From positions 1-56,820 of the forward strand of contig JAGXFR010000008.1 of assembly GCA_024637155.1 (NCBI GenBank): a stretch of DNA of 56,820 nucleotides, given 5' to 3'. The stretch comes from Burkholderiaceae bacterium (GTDB taxonomy: Bacteria; Pseudomonadota; Gammaproteobacteria; Burkholderiales; Burkholderiaceae_E). Position numbers and translations under genes: made by a program. Every line of letters starts with the position of its first letter. Within the stretch, counting starts at the first letter, position 1. The notes under the pieces were generated by a model that made no database searches, was not told the DNA's origin, and worked only from the letters and a program-made list of their open reading frames with translations. Shown one piece after another: positions 29,479-39,079 of the stretch.

Positions 29479-30350
29479 AGGCGGAGTGGGGAGTGCGCTT
29501 CGGGGTCGCACTGCTGCGCGCCATCGCCCTGCTGCCCTACGGCGTCGTGCGACGAGTCGGCGCCGCGGTCGGCGAACTTGCGTATTGGCTCGCCGCGCCG
29601 CGGCGCCGGGTGACGCTCGTGAACCTGGAGCGTTGCTTTCCGCACTGGTCGCCACAGCGGCGCAGGGCGGTCGCACGCGGTCACTTCCGCGCGTTCATCC
29701 GCAGCTTCTTCGAGCGCTTCATCTTCTGGTACGCCAGCCCGGATCGCATCCGGCGCCTGTGTCGAATCGAGGGCATCGAGCACTTCGAAGTCCACCGCGG
29801 CAAGCCGGTGATCCTGCTCTCGCCGCACTTCGTCGGCATCGACGCGGGCGGTATCCGCGTTCAGCTCGAAGCCGGGTTCGCCTCGATCTACGCGCGCCAG
29901 AAGAGCCCCGTGCTCACCGAGGTGATGACCCGCGGGCGCTCCCGCTTCGGCGGCTCGCGGATGCTTCTGCGCAACGCCGGGCTGCGGCCCGCCGTCAAGG
30001 CACTGCGCGAGGGCCTGCCGCTGATGCTGCTGCCCGACATGGACCTGGGGGCGCGCGACGCGGTGTTTGTGCCCTTCTTCGGGGTGCCGGCCGCCACCGT
30101 GACCTCGGTGTCGCGCCTCGCGCAGATCACGGGCGCGGCGGTGATCCCCTGCGTGACGCGGATGACCCGCAAGGGCTACGTCGTGCGCCTCTATCCGGCC
30201 TGGGTCGGGTTTGCGGAAGCGGATTCGGCGGTCGCGGCGCGGCGCATGAACGCCTTCATCGAAGAGCGCGTGCTCGAGACGCCCGAGCAGTACCTCTGGA
30301 GCCACAAGCGCTTCAAGACCCGTCCCCCGGGCGAGTCGGGGTTCTACTGA
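29475..30350 (+). CDS. Lipid A biosynthesis acyltransferase (LpxL/LpxM family), second copy
   Basis: This paralogue of the preceding gene has 291 aa, with an N-terminal membrane segment, the HX4D motif in SPHFVGID, MLLPDMDLG and FFGVPAATV. The two enzymes probably act one after the other on lipid A, as LpxL and LpxM do in enterics. The ATG overlaps the previous stop (ATGA), so they are coupled. The region between its stop and dapF is 93 bases. Assignment to LpxL or LpxM function is not possible from sequence alone. Confidence 0.92.
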   Translation: MKAEWGVRFGVALLRAIALLPYGVVRRVGAAVGELAYWLAAPRRRVTLVNLERCFPHWSPQRRRAVARGHFRAFIRSFFERFIFWYASPDRIRRLCRIEGIEHFEVHRGKPVILLSPHFVGIDAGGIRVQLEAGFASIYARQKSPVLTEVMTRGRSRFGGSRMLLRNAGLRPAVKALREGLPLMLLPDMDLGARDAVFVPFFGVPAATVTSVSRLAQITGAAVIPCVTRMTRKGYVVRLYPAWVGFAEADSAVAARRMNAFIEERVLETPEQYLWSHKRFKTRPPGESGFY

Positions 30351-30430
30351 CGACCCCGGGGCGGGCCCCGGCGCCAGCCGCGTTCGCTGCGATCGGCACG
30401 ACGGGGAAATGCGCCGTCGGGCGAATGGGC

Positions 30431-30436
30431 GATAAT
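30431..30436 (+). promoter_or_regulatory. Possible -10 element of dapF
   Basis: GATAAT ends 7 bases before the dapF ATG with no ribosome site between. Transcription from it would start at or near the start codon. The -35 is unclear. Confidence 0.3.
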
Positions 30437-30443
30437 TCCGCGG

Positions 30444-31289
30444 ATGCGACTGCGCTTTACCAAGATGCACGGTGCCGGCAATGACTTCGTCGTACTCGAC
30501 GGGGTGCGGCAGGCGCTCGCGCTGCGCCCGGAACAGGTGCGCGCGCTCGCCGACCGGCACCGCGGAGTCGGAGCCGACCAGGTGCTGCTGGTCGAGGCTT
30601 CGCACGAGCCGGGCATCGATTTCTCGTACCGGATCTTCAACGCCGACGGGGGTGAAGTCGAGCAGTGCGGCAATGGCGCGCGCTGTTTCGTGCGCTTCGT
30701 GCGCGAGCAGGGCCTCACCGACAAGTCTCGCATCCGCGTGCGTACGCTCGGCGGCGTGATCTCGCCGGCCCTCGAGAGCGACGGGCGCGTCACGGTCGAC
30801 ATGGGGAGTCCGGCCTTCGCCCCGGAGCAGATCCCCTTCGAGACCGACGGGCTCGCGAGCGAGCCCTGGGGCGAGGGGATGACCTGGCCGCTCGAGATCG
30901 ACGGCACGACGCGCCCGATTGCGGTGGTTTCGATGGGCAACCCCCATGCGGTGCAGCGGGTCGCGGATGTCGAGCGCGCGCCGGTGCGCTCCGAGGGGCC
31001 GCTGATCGAGCGCTCGGCCCGATTCCCGCAGCGCGTCAACGCGGGCTTCATGCAGGTGCATGATCGGCACCGAATCAGCCTGCGGGTCTGGGAACGGGGC
31101 GCCGGGGAGACGCTGGCCTGCGGCAGCGGGGCCTGCGCGGCGGCGGTGGCGGGCATCCGCGCCGGGTTGCTGGACTCGCCGGTGGACGTGCAGACGCGCG
31201 GCGGCGGGCTGACCATTGCCTGGGAGGGCGAATCGGTGCACATGACCGGTCCGGCCGAGACAGTTTTCGAAGGCGTGATTGAAATCTGA
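30444..31289 (+). CDS. dapF: Diaminopimelate epimerase
   Basis: DapF interconverts LL- and meso-diaminopimelate for lysine and peptidoglycan synthesis. The 281-aa protein has both catalytic cysteines: C75 in EQCGNGARC and C226 in LACGSGACA. The N-terminal MHGAGNDF block is canonical. It heads the classic order dapF-DUF484-xerC, with 12 bases to the next gene. An internal -10-like GATAAT lies just before the ATG, suggesting its own promoter. Confidence 0.98.
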   Translation: MRLRFTKMHGAGNDFVVLDGVRQALALRPEQVRALADRHRGVGADQVLLVEASHEPGIDFSYRIFNADGGEVEQCGNGARCFVRFVREQGLTDKSRIRVRTLGGVISPALESDGRVTVDMGSPAFAPEQIPFETDGLASEPWGEGMTWPLEIDGTTRPIAVVSMGNPHAVQRVADVERAPVRSEGPLIERSARFPQRVNAGFMQVHDRHRISLRVWERGAGETLACGSGACAAAVAGIRAGLLDSPVDVQTRGGGLTIAWEGESVHMTGPAETVFEGVIEI

Positions 31290-31301
31290 CGGGATGCAGA
31301 A

Positions 31302-31973
31302 ATGACGGAACCGGAACTCAACGAAAAAGGGGTGGTCGAGTATCTGCGCGAACACCGTGATTTTTTCGACCAGCATGCGGAGCTGCTTGCGACGCTCAGC
31401 CTGAAACAGGCGCACGGTGGGCGGGCGATCTCGCTGCAGGAACGCCAGCTCGAGGTCCTCCGGGAAAAGCACCGTGTCGTCGAACTGCATCTGGCCGAGC
31501 TGATCCGAACCGGACAGGAGAACGACGCGATCGCCGACAAGCTGCACCGCTGGACACGCCAGCTGCTGCAATGCGACGCAGGACGCATTGCCGACGGGGT
31601 CGTTGACGGGCTGCGCACGGTGTTCGGCGTGCCGCAGGCGGCGCTGCGCCTCTGGGGCCTGCGCGAAGAGCACGCGGCGCGGGATTTCGCGCGTCCTGTA
31701 GCGGTGGACGTCATCTCGCTCGCCAACAGCATGAAGCATCCCTATTGCGGAATGAATTCCGATTTTCAGGCGGCCTCGTGGCTTCCCGACGGAGGCCGCA
31801 CGACGCAGTCGCTGGCGCTGTTGCCCCTGCGCAAGGCGGGCGATCCGCTGGCCTTCGGCCTGATCGTGCTGGGTTCGCCCGACCCGGAGCGGTTCGACGA
31901 GGGGATGGGTACGGCGTTTCTCGAACGCATCGCCGATACGGCGAGCGCCGCGCTCTCGCGGCTCGTGACCTGA
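31302..31973 (+). CDS. DUF484 family protein
   Basis: This 223-aa protein belongs to DUF484, a GAF-like family of unknown function nearly always found between dapF and xerC. It begins with the family N-terminus VVEYLREHRDFFDQH (about 11-25) and a coiled-coil-like helix (about 45-75; LQERQLEVLREKHRV), followed by a GAF-like alpha-beta region ending LERIADTAS. No catalytic motif is seen. Two bases separate its stop from the xerC GTG. Confidence 0.92.
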   Translation: MTEPELNEKGVVEYLREHRDFFDQHAELLATLSLKQAHGGRAISLQERQLEVLREKHRVVELHLAELIRTGQENDAIADKLHRWTRQLLQCDAGRIADGVVDGLRTVFGVPQAALRLWGLREEHAARDFARPVAVDVISLANSMKHPYCGMNSDFQAASWLPDGGRTTQSLALLPLRKAGDPLAFGLIVLGSPDPERFDEGMGTAFLERIADTASAALSRLVT

Positions 31974-31975
31974 AC

Positions 31976-32902
31976 GTGGACGCGCTCGAACGCTACCTGA
32001 CGCGGTTGCGGGTCGAGCGCGGAGTTTCGCCGGCGACGCTCAAGAGCTATCGTCACGACCTCGCCGGGCTCGTACGCCTGCTGGGCAAGCGGGAGTGGGC
32101 CGAGCTGGAGGAACGGGATGTGCGTCGCTGGGTCGCGGAGGCATCGCGCGGCGGGTTGAGCGCGCGCACGATCGCGCGCCGCCTCTCCGCCTGGCGCGGT
32201 TTCCTGGACGAGCTCGCCGCGCAGGGAGCGGTCGCCGCCAACGCGGCGCGCGCGGTGCGGGCGCCGAAGATGCCCAAGCGTCTGCCCAAGGCGCTGTCCC
32301 CGGACCTGGCGGTGCGGCTGGTCGACTATGAGCCGCAAGACAGCTTCGAGGCCCTGCGCGACAAGGCGATGGTCGAGTTGTTCTACTCCTCGGGTCTGCG
32401 GCTGGCCGAACTCGGCGGGCTGGACCTGCGCTATTTCGACGAGCCCGGGTATCGCAGCGAGTCCTGGCTCGCACTCGCGGAATCCGAAGTGACGGTGCGC
32501 GGCAAGGGTGGCAAGACGCGCACGGTTCCGGTGGGCGCGGCCGCGCGCTTGGCGCTCGGGGACTGGATCTCGGCGCGCGCCGCCTGGCTCGCCGGGCATC
32601 GCGACGCGGATCTTCGCCCGCTGTTCCTGAGCGGGCGCGGTCGGCGCCTGTCGCCGCGCTCGATCCAGTTGCGCGTCAAGCAGCTCGCCGTGGCGCGCGG
32701 CATCCCCGCCGACGTGCACCCGCATGTGCTGCGCCACTCGTTTGCCAGCCACCTGCTGCAATCCAGCGGCGACCTGCGTGCCGTGCAGGAACTGCTTGGC
32801 CACGCGAGCATCGCCACCACGCAGGTCTACACCTCGCTCGATTTCCAGCGCCTGGCGGCGGTCTACGACGCCGCGCACCCGCGCGCGAAACGCAAGGAAT
32901 GA
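31976..32902 (+). CDS. xerC: Tyrosine recombinase XerC
   Basis: XerC, with XerD, resolves chromosome dimers at dif. All catalytic residues of the tyrosine recombinase family are present in the 308-aa protein: R142 in SSGLRLAEL, Lys in GKGGK (about 176-180), H250 and R253 in HVLRHSF, H276 in LGHAS and nucleophile Y285 in QVYTSL. The GTG at 31976 follows the DUF484 stop after two bases; the open frame upstream is a shadow of DUF484. Context (dapF-DUF484) points to XerC rather than a mobile integrase. Its stop overlaps the first CobW-type gene by 4 bases. Confidence 0.96.
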   Translation: MDALERYLTRLRVERGVSPATLKSYRHDLAGLVRLLGKREWAELEERDVRRWVAEASRGGLSARTIARRLSAWRGFLDELAAQGAVAANAARAVRAPKMPKRLPKALSPDLAVRLVDYEPQDSFEALRDKAMVELFYSSGLRLAELGGLDLRYFDEPGYRSESWLALAESEVTVRGKGGKTRTVPVGAAARLALGDWISARAAWLAGHRDADLRPLFLSGRGRRLSPRSIQLRVKQLAVARGIPADVHPHVLRHSFASHLLQSSGDLRAVQELLGHASIATTQVYTSLDFQRLAAVYDAAHPRAKRKE

Positions 32903-33945
32903 CGGGCGCCGCCGGCCAGCCGACGCCGGTGCTGCTGCTCACGGGGTTCCTGGGCAGCGGCAAGACGACGCTGCTCAACGCGCTGCTGCGCGCCCCGTCT
33001 CTTTGCGACACCGTGGTGCTGGTCAACGAGTTCGGCGAGGTGGGGCTGGACCATCTGCTCGTCGAGCGCCTCGACGAGCACACGGTGCTGCTCGACGCGG
33101 GGTGCCTGTGCTGCACGATCCGCGAGGATCTCGCGCAGACGCTGCGCGATCTGCTCGGGCGCCGGGCGCGCGGTGAAATCCCGGCTTTTCGGCGCGTGAT
33201 CGTCGAGACCACCGGGCTCGCGGACCCGGCCCCGATCCTGCACACGCTGATCGTCGACGCCATCGGTGGCGCAGCGTTTCGGCTCGACGGAGTCGTCGCC
33301 ACCGTGGACGCCGTCTTCGGCATGGAGCAGCTCTCGCGCCAGTTCGAAAGTCTCAAGCAGGCGGCGGTGGCCGACCTGATCGTGATCACCAAGACCGACC
33401 TCGCCGAGCCCGCGCTGGTCGAACGGCTCGAGCGCCGTCTCGCCCGGCTGAACCCCGGCGCCCGCCGGATGCACAGCGCGCAGGGCAATCTGGCGGCGGA
33501 TGCGGTGCTCGGCCTCGGACTCTACGATGTGCAGGGCAAGACCCCGGACGTGCGCCGCTGGCTGCGCGCCGAGGCGCTGCGCGAGGCCTCCGGACACCAC
33601 CACGACCTGAACCGGCACGACGGTGCGATCCACAGCTTCTGCCTTGTCTTCGACGACCCGATCGACTGGTCGGAACTCGCCGACGCGCTCGAGATGCTGA
33701 CCGCGGTGGCGGGCGACGCGCTGCTGCGCGTCAAGGGAATCATCGACGTGGCCGGCGACGAGCGGCCACGGGTGATCCACGCGGTCCAGCACATCGTCTA
33801 TCCGTGGGCGCAGCTGGAGCGCTGGCCTGCGGACTGGGATCGCCGCAGCCGCATCGTATTCATTGTGCGCGGCCTCGAGCGCGACTATGTGGAGAGCGCA
33901 TTCCGGCACTTCGTCGCCGCCGCACTCTCGGCCGAACCGGCCTGA
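32899..33945 (+). CDS. COG0523/CobW-family GTPase, first copy (putative metallochaperone)
   Basis: G3E-family P-loop GTPase, 348 aa. The Walker A motif is GFLGSGKTT, the metal-binding CxCC motif is [13 protein letters not shown] is the switch-region signature and ITKTD the G4 motif. A His cluster (GHHHDLNRHD, about 230) lies at the domain boundary, followed by a CobW C-terminal domain (about 245-340). Family members insert zinc or other metals into clients. The ATG overlaps the xerC stop by 4 bases, so it is coupled to that operon. The metal and client are not known. Confidence 0.92.
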   Translation: MTGAAGQPTPVLLLTGFLGSGKTTLLNALLRAPSLCDTVVLVNEFGEVGLDHLLVERLDEHTVLLDAGCLCCTIREDLAQTLRDLLGRRARGEIPAFRRVIVETTGLADPAPILHTLIVDAIGGAAFRLDGVVATVDAVFGMEQLSRQFESLKQAAVADLIVITKTDLAEPALVERLERRLARLNPGARRMHSAQGNLAADAVLGLGLYDVQGKTPDVRRWLRAEALREASGHHHDLNRHDGAIHSFCLVFDDPIDWSELADALEMLTAVAGDALLRVKGIIDVAGDERPRVIHAVQHIVYPWAQLERWPADWDRRSRIVFIVRGLERDYVESAFRHFVAAALSAEPA

Positions 33946-33966
33946 CATTCAAGGGAGTTTCAAGAC

Positions 33967-34944
33967 ATGCCACAGGCACAGGTGCCGGTGACGATTCTCA
34001 CCGGATTTCTCGGCAGCGGGAAGACCACGCTGCTCAACCGCATCCTGCGCGAGGAGCACGGGCTGCGCATCGCGGTGATCGAGAACGAGTTTGGCGAGGA
34101 GGGGGTCGACAGCGACCTGCTCACCCGCAGCACCGACGAGCAGATCGTCGAGATGAACAACGGGTGCATCTGCTGCACGGTGCGCGGCGACCTGATCCGG
34201 ATTCTCGGGGATCTGCGCACGCGCCGCGAGGCCGGCACGATCGCCTTCGACCGTGTGGTGATCGAGACCACCGGGCTCGCCGATCCCGGGCCGGTCGCGC
34301 AGACCTTTTTTCTCGACGACGAGATCGCCGACGCCTACCTGCTCGATGCGGTGATCACAATGGTCGACGCGGTGCATGGCTACCGGCAGCTCGACGAGCA
34401 TCGCGAGGCGCAGGTGCAGGTGGGCTTCGCCGACCGGATCCTGATGACCAAGACGGATGTCGCCGCCGCCGAAGTGCAGCAGCGCCTGCGCGAGCGCCTG
34501 GTGCGGATGAATCCGCGTGCCCCGCTGCGGGTCGTGCATTTCGGCGATGCCCCGCTTGCGGAGGTGCTCGACATCCGCGGCTTCAACCTCGACACGGCGC
34601 TGGTGATCGACCCGGAATTCCTGCGCAGCGAGCACCATCAGCACGACGACGCGGTCCAATCCTTCGTGTTTCGCTCGCACCGCCCGTTCGACGGCGCAAG
34701 GCTCGAGGACTTCCTGTCGGGCCTCCTGCAGGTTTACGGACCGGACATGTTGCGGTATAAAGGCGTCCTTTTCATGAAGGGCTCGGATCGGCAGACGGTG
34801 TTTCAGGGCGTCCACATGATGATGGGCGCGGATCCGGGGCGGAGATGGAAACCAGCCGAGCGGCGCGCCAGCAGAATCGTGTTCATCGGCCGGAATCTGC
34901 CTCGGGATCTCTTCCTCAAGGGCCTCGAGGACTGTCTCGCATGA
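33967..34944 (+). CDS. COG0523/CobW-family GTPase, second copy (putative metallochaperone)
   Basis: This paralogue, 325 aa, has Walker [10 protein letters not shown] at about 13-21, CxCC in [15 protein letters not shown] and MTKTD. A shorter His-rich patch, EHHQHDD (about 220-226), precedes the CobW C-terminal domain. GGGAG lies upstream of the ATG. It is closer to the YjiA/ZNG1 type than the first copy and sits 122 bases before dksA. In several bacteria COG0523 genes and DksA variants appear together in zinc-limitation responses. No convincing Zur-type palindrome was found in the gaps. Confidence 0.93.
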   Translation: MPQAQVPVTILTGFLGSGKTTLLNRILREEHGLRIAVIENEFGEEGVDSDLLTRSTDEQIVEMNNGCICCTVRGDLIRILGDLRTRREAGTIAFDRVVIETTGLADPGPVAQTFFLDDEIADAYLLDAVITMVDAVHGYRQLDEHREAQVQVGFADRILMTKTDVAAAEVQQRLRERLVRMNPRAPLRVVHFGDAPLAEVLDIRGFNLDTALVIDPEFLRSEHHQHDDAVQSFVFRSHRPFDGARLEDFLSGLLQVYGPDMLRYKGVLFMKGSDRQTVFQGVHMMMGADPGRRWKPAERRASRIVFIGRNLPRDLFLKGLEDCLA

Positions 34945-35066
34945 GAAAAATGCGTTATCCTTGGCGGTTGGCATCGGCGTGCGGCGCGAATTGACCGCCG
35001 CGTCGACCGCTTCTCGCTACCGCGGCCGGGCGCCGCTCAGATGGATCAGGATTCGGGAAGAAGATA

Positions 35067-35492
35067 GTGGCAAGCAAGAAAAAAGGAATTCTCGCCGAAG
35101 GTGAAATTCTGGCGATGAAGGATGCTGACTACATGAACGCGGCGCAGCTCGCGTTCTTTCGCGCGCGGCTGGAGCAAATGGAGAAGGAAATCCTGTCCAA
35201 CGCGGACGAGACGACCGAGCATTTGCGCGAGACCGTGATCGTCCCCGATCCGGCGGATCGCGCGACGATCGAGGAAGAACACGCGCTTGAACTGCGCACC
35301 CGCGATCGCGAACGCAAGCTGCTCAAGAAAGTGCAGCAGGTGCTTGCGCGCATCGACTCCGGCGAATACGGGTACTGCGAGGAAACCGGCGAGCCCATCG
35401 GTTTGCCACGGCTCATCGCGCGCCCCACGGCGACGCTTTCCCTCGAGGCGCAGCAGCGCCGCGAATTGCGCCAGAAGATGTTCGGCGGCTGA
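35067..35492 (+). CDS. dksA: RNA polymerase-binding transcription factor DksA (degenerate zinc finger)
   Basis: DksA binds the secondary channel of RNA polymerase and works with ppGpp in the stringent response. The 141-aa protein has the coiled-coil tip DPADRA (61-66), including the acidic residues needed for activity. The usual four-cysteine zinc finger is reduced to one: C104, with T107, S125 and A128 in the other positions (CEET...SLEA). A similar single-Cys form is known from alpha- and betaproteobacteria. The start is GTG 35067 with AGAAGA upstream; ATG 35115 would remove 16 residues. A strong terminator follows, so it ends a transcript. Confidence 0.95.
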   Translation: MASKKKGILAEGEILAMKDADYMNAAQLAFFRARLEQMEKEILSNADETTEHLRETVIVPDPADRATIEEEHALELRTRDRERKLLKKVQQVLARIDSGEYGYCEETGEPIGLPRLIARPTATLSLEAQQRRELRQKMFGG

Positions 35493-35515
35493 GCAAGCGC
35501 GTTGGACCCGTCACG

Positions 35516-35544
35516 AAGAGCCCCTGCGGGGGCTCTTTGCGTTT
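35516..35544 (+). terminator. Intrinsic terminator of dksA
   Basis: AAGAGCCCC (35516-35524) and GGGGCTCTT (35529-35537) form a perfect 9-bp stem around TGCG, followed by a T-rich tract (TTTGCGTTT). It lies about 25 bases after the dksA stop, the classical arrangement. Confidence 0.88.
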
Positions 35545-35657
35545 GGGCGCCCTGGACGGACAACAGGCCGATTTGGGCCGATTTGCGGTCGCGCCCGGTG
35601 GAGGTTCGGCCGGGGGGCGCGTGCTATTCTCGTTTGGCACTGGCACGGTTCGAACCT

Positions 35658-37085
35658 ATGGTCTTCTCGCTGTTCGGATGGAAGGGAAAGCCTGCTCCGC
35701 CCAAAGCGGGGACGGGCTCGCCTGCGCGCGCGCCCAACCGGCCGCCTGACGCGCGCATGGCCCTCGAGGCGCAGCGCGAAGCGGCCCGGGTCACCAGCCG
35801 AAAAATTGACGAAATTGAATCCGAGATGATGTCGCTTGGCGGCGCCACGGATCGCGTCGCGCCGGGAACGACCCAGAGCGCTGCCGTGTCGCCGACTACG
35901 ATGGCACCGGCGTTGTCCGCTGCGGCGGTGGCGCCGGCGCCGGGGTTCATCGCCGACGCGCCTCCCGAGAACAACAAGGTGGTTCGGCTGCCGCCCCGCA
36001 ACCGTGGTGGCGGGCACGGAACCACGGCGCTCATCGGGCACACGGTCGACGCCAATGCGATCGACATCTTTGGCTCGACGCTGCCGCCGCTCCTCGAGGA
36101 GGCCGCCATCCTGTACGCGAACGGCCAGTCACAGCAGGCCGAGGCGGTGCTGCGCCAGTCGCTGGAGGATCCGAGCACCGAGTCCGCGCGCCCGCTGGTG
36201 TGGATGATGCTGCTCGACCTGTACCAGACGACCGGTGACAAGCTTTCCTTCGAAGAGGCGGCGCTCGCGTACGCCTCGAAGTTCGAGGCCTCGGCGCCCG
36301 GCTGGGAAGAGGAACAGGCGTCGGCTCCGGCGGGTCCGAGCGCCCCGGGTTCGAGCCCGAGCGCCGCCCTGCCGGCGCATCTGAACGAGCGGGTCGCCGG
36401 GCTGTGTGATCGGGTCGCGCGCAGCACGAACCGCAAAGGAGACGCGGTAATCGACTGCGCAGCGGTGCGTACGGTGGAAGCCTCCGGGGCGGCGCCTCTG
36501 GTGGCGCTGGTCGAGAGTTTCGCCGCCGCGGGTCGCGGACTGGTCGTCGTCCAGCCGGCAGTGTTGTTCAAGGCCGCCCGCGACGCCGTCGAAACCGGAC
36601 GCCGGGACGCATCACCGGCCTGCTGGATGCTCGCGCTCCTTGCGCTGCGTCTGCTCGGGGAACGCCAGCAATTCGAGGATCTCGCCATCGAGTATTGCGT
36701 CACCTACGAGGTCTCGCCGCCGTCCTGGGAGCCGCTGCCAAACTGGATCCGCATCGATGCGCGCACGCGCGGAGGCGCTCCCGCGCCGCTTGCGCACGAT
36801 CCGCGCAGCGCGGCGTTCTCCTTCACCGGAGACGTGCTCGGGCGCATGGAGGCGGAACTCAGCGCCCTGCGCGCCTACGCCAACGCCCGCGGGGACGTCG
36901 TCATCGATTGCCGGCGCCTGCGCCGGATCGATTTCGTCGCCGCCGGCGAATTGCTCAACGTCATCGTCGCACTGGGCGGCGCCGGCAAGCAGGTGTTGTT
37001 CGTCGAACCGAACCACCTGGTGCTCGCGCTGCTGATGCTCATGGGGATCGTCGATCTCGTCGAGGTGCGCAGCCGCCGCGTCTGA
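35658..37085 (+). CDS. STAS-domain protein with an internal duplication
   Basis: This 475-aa protein has a low-complexity Ala/Pro/Ser N-terminal part (about 10-150). Two similar modules follow, about 145-150 residues apart. Each has a helical hairpin (WMMLLDLY then FEEAALAYASKFEASAPGWE at about 182-220; WMLALLAL then FEDLAIEYCVTYEVSPPSWE at about 323-360) and a STAS-like sheet (VIDCAAVR at about 264; VIDCRRLR at about 415). The second STAS, with FVAAGELLNVI and VLFVEPNH, is the better conserved. STAS domains act in anti-sigma antagonism and signalling; no Ser/Thr phospho-site can be assigned safely. A -10-like TATTCT lies at 35625. The gene precedes hslVU. Confidence 0.88.
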   Translation: MVFSLFGWKGKPAPPKAGTGSPARAPNRPPDARMALEAQREAARVTSRKIDEIESEMMSLGGATDRVAPGTTQSAAVSPTTMAPALSAAAVAPAPGFIADAPPENNKVVRLPPRNRGGGHGTTALIGHTVDANAIDIFGSTLPPLLEEAAILYANGQSQQAEAVLRQSLEDPSTESARPLVWMMLLDLYQTTGDKLSFEEAALAYASKFEASAPGWEEEQASAPAGPSAPGSSPSAALPAHLNERVAGLCDRVARSTNRKGDAVIDCAAVRTVEASGAAPLVALVESFAAAGRGLVVVQPAVLFKAARDAVETGRRDASPACWMLALLALRLLGERQQFEDLAIEYCVTYEVSPPSWEPLPNWIRIDARTRGGAPAPLAHDPRSAAFSFTGDVLGRMEAELSALRAYANARGDVVIDCRRLRRIDFVAAGELLNVIVALGGAGKQVLFVEPNHLVLALLMLMGIVDLVEVRSRRV

Positions 37086-37163
37086 CCCGGGGCGTGGGTT
37101 TCCCCGATGGGGATGCGTCGGGGCGCTACACTTACCGGTTCCCCAATCAGCAGGTGCGGTGCG

Positions 37164-37718
37164 ATGGAGCAATTTCACGGGACGACCATTCTGTCGGTGC
37201 GTCGCGGTGGCACGGTGGCCATCGGCGGTGACGGCCAGGTGACGCTGGGCAACATCGTCATCAAGGCAGGCGCGCGCAAGATCCGGCGCCTTCACCACGA
37301 GCAGGTGCTTGCGGGCTTCGCGGGCGGGACCGCCGACGCGTTCACGCTGTTCGAGCGCTTCGAGGCGAAGCTCGAGAAGCATTCCGGGCAACTGCTGCGC
37401 GCTGCCGTCGAACTCGCCAAGGACTGGCGCACCGACCGGATGCTGCGCCGCCTGGAGGCGATGCTCGCGGTCGCGGATCGCGAGCACTCGCTGATGATCA
37501 CGGGCAACGGTGAGGTGCTCGAGCCCGAATTCGGGCTGATCGCCATCGGCAGCGGCGGCCCCTACGCGCAGGCGGCGGCACGCGCGCTGCTCGAGAATAC
37601 CGAGCTCGACGCGCGCGATATCGTCGCGCGTTCGCTGTCGATCGCGGCAGACCTGTGCATCTACACCAACCATCAGCACACGATCGAGGTGCTGGACGCG
37701 GCTGCGGGAAGCGCCTGA
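37164..37718 (+). CDS. hslV: ATP-dependent protease HslVU, peptidase subunit HslV
   Basis: HslV is the Thr-dependent peptidase of the two-ring HslUV protease. The 184-aa precursor starts [12 protein letters not shown], so removal of six residues would expose the catalytic Thr. ARKIRRL and GNGEVLEP are family motifs, as are the Gly-rich IGSGGPYA and the C-terminal CIYTN. ATG 37164 was chosen since it gives the standard short propeptide. hslU follows after one base. A -10-like TACACT lies at 37127-37132. No clear sigma-32 promoter could be identified. Confidence 0.97.
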   Translation: MEQFHGTTILSVRRGGTVAIGGDGQVTLGNIVIKAGARKIRRLHHEQVLAGFAGGTADAFTLFERFEAKLEKHSGQLLRAAVELAKDWRTDRMLRRLEAMLAVADREHSLMITGNGEVLEPEFGLIAIGSGGPYAQAAARALLENTELDARDIVARSLSIAADLCIYTNHQHTIEVLDAAAGSA

Positions 37719-37719
37719 C

Positions 37720-39051
37720 ATGACCCAGATGACCCCCGAGGAGATCGTCTCCGAACTCGACAAGCACATCGTCGGACAGGAGCGCGCCAAGCGCGCCGTC
37801 GCGGTCGCGCTGCGCGACCGCTGGCGCCGCCAGCAGGTGGACGAACCGATGCGCGGCGAGATCACCCCGAAGAACATCCTGATGATCGGGCCCACAGGCG
37901 TGGGCAAGACCGAGATTTCGCGCCGCCTCGCGCGGCTGGCCAACGCCCCCTTCGTCAAGGTCGAGGCGACCAAGTTCACGGAGGTCGGGTACGTCGGGCG
38001 CGATGTCGATTCGATCATCCGGGACCTCGTCGAGATGGCCGTGCAGCAGATGCGCGAGCAGGAGATGCGCAAGGTCGAGCAGCGCGCGCTCGACGCGGCC
38101 GAGGATCGCATCCTCGACGTGCTGGTGCCGCCGCCGCGCACCGGTCCGGATGCGGAAGCGTCGCGCGGTGACGCGGATTCGTCGACGCGGCAGAAGTTTC
38201 GCAAGCGGCTGCGCGAGGGTGACCTGGACGAGCGCGAGATCGAACTCGAGCTGGCGCAGCAGGCACCGTCGATGGAACTGATGGGACCGGCCGGCATGGA
38301 GGAGATGACCCAGCAGCTCCAGTCGATGTTCGCGAACCTGCCCGGGCGCAAGAAGCCGCGTCGGATGCGTATCGCCGAGGCGATGCGGCTGCTGCGCGAC
38401 GAGGAGGCCGCGAAGCTGGTCAACGAGGACGAAATCCGTGCGCGGGCCGTGCACAACGTCGAGCAGAACGGCATCGTTTTTCTCGACGAGATCGACAAGA
38501 TCGCGGCGCGCAGTGAGATGCAGGGGGCGGACGTCTCGCGCCAGGGCGTGCAGCGCGACCTGCTCCCGCTCATCGAGGGAACCGCGGTGAGCACGCGCTA
38601 CGGCGTGATCCGCTCGGACCACATCCTGTTCATCGCTTCGGGCGCGTTCCACGTCGCCAAGCCCTCGGACCTGATCCCGGAACTGCAGGGACGGCTGCCG
38701 ATCCGGGTCGAACTGGACTCGCTCACTGCGCGTGACTTCGTGCGCATCCTCGGCGATACCGATGCGAGTCTGACCAAGCAGTACCAGGCGCTGCTGGCGA
38801 CCGAGGATGTCACGCTGGATTTCCGACCGGACGGGATCGAGCGCCTGGCGCAGATCGCCTTCGCGGTGAACGAATCCACCGAGAACATCGGTGCGCGACG
38901 CCTCTACACGGTGATGGAGAAACTGCTCGACGAGGTCTCGTTTGGCGCGACCCGACTCGCCGGAAAATCGATCGTCATCGACGCCGCGTTCGTGGACGAA
39001 CGTCTCGGCGCGCTCAGCCGCCGCGAGGACCTTTCGCGCTACGTACTCTGA
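37720..39051 (+). CDS. hslU: ATP-dependent protease ATPase subunit HslU
   Basis: HslU is the AAA+ unfoldase that feeds HslV. At 443 aa it is full length. The Walker A is GPTGVGKT (about 57-64), the Walker [10 protein letters not shown] (about 251), and GYVGRDVDS is the pore-loop GYVG. The inserted I domain (about 110-245) is rich in Glu and Arg. Sensor and C-terminal blocks [16 protein letters not shown] and SRYVL, the last being the tail that docks into HslV, are intact. It is one base downstream of hslV and converges on the CoA-transferase. Confidence 0.98.
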   Translation: MTQMTPEEIVSELDKHIVGQERAKRAVAVALRDRWRRQQVDEPMRGEITPKNILMIGPTGVGKTEISRRLARLANAPFVKVEATKFTEVGYVGRDVDSIIRDLVEMAVQQMREQEMRKVEQRALDAAEDRILDVLVPPPRTGPDAEASRGDADSSTRQKFRKRLREGDLDEREIELELAQQAPSMELMGPAGMEEMTQQLQSMFANLPGRKKPRRMRIAEAMRLLRDEEAAKLVNEDEIRARAVHNVEQNGIVFLDEIDKIAARSEMQGADVSRQGVQRDLLPLIEGTAVSTRYGVIRSDHILFIASGAFHVAKPSDLIPELQGRLPIRVELDSLTARDFVRILGDTDASLTKQYQALLATEDVTLDFRPDGIERLAQIAFAVNESTENIGARRLYTVMEKLLDEVSFGATRLAGKSIVIDAAFVDERLGALSRREDLSRYVL

Positions 39052-39079
39052 GCGTGCGCGCTGCCGCGGCGCGATCGAC

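Noticed and set aside
29415..31739. A 774-codon open frame on the minus strand opposite the second acyltransferase and dapF
   Set aside because: No domain can be recognised, and both opposite genes have complete catalytic motifs.
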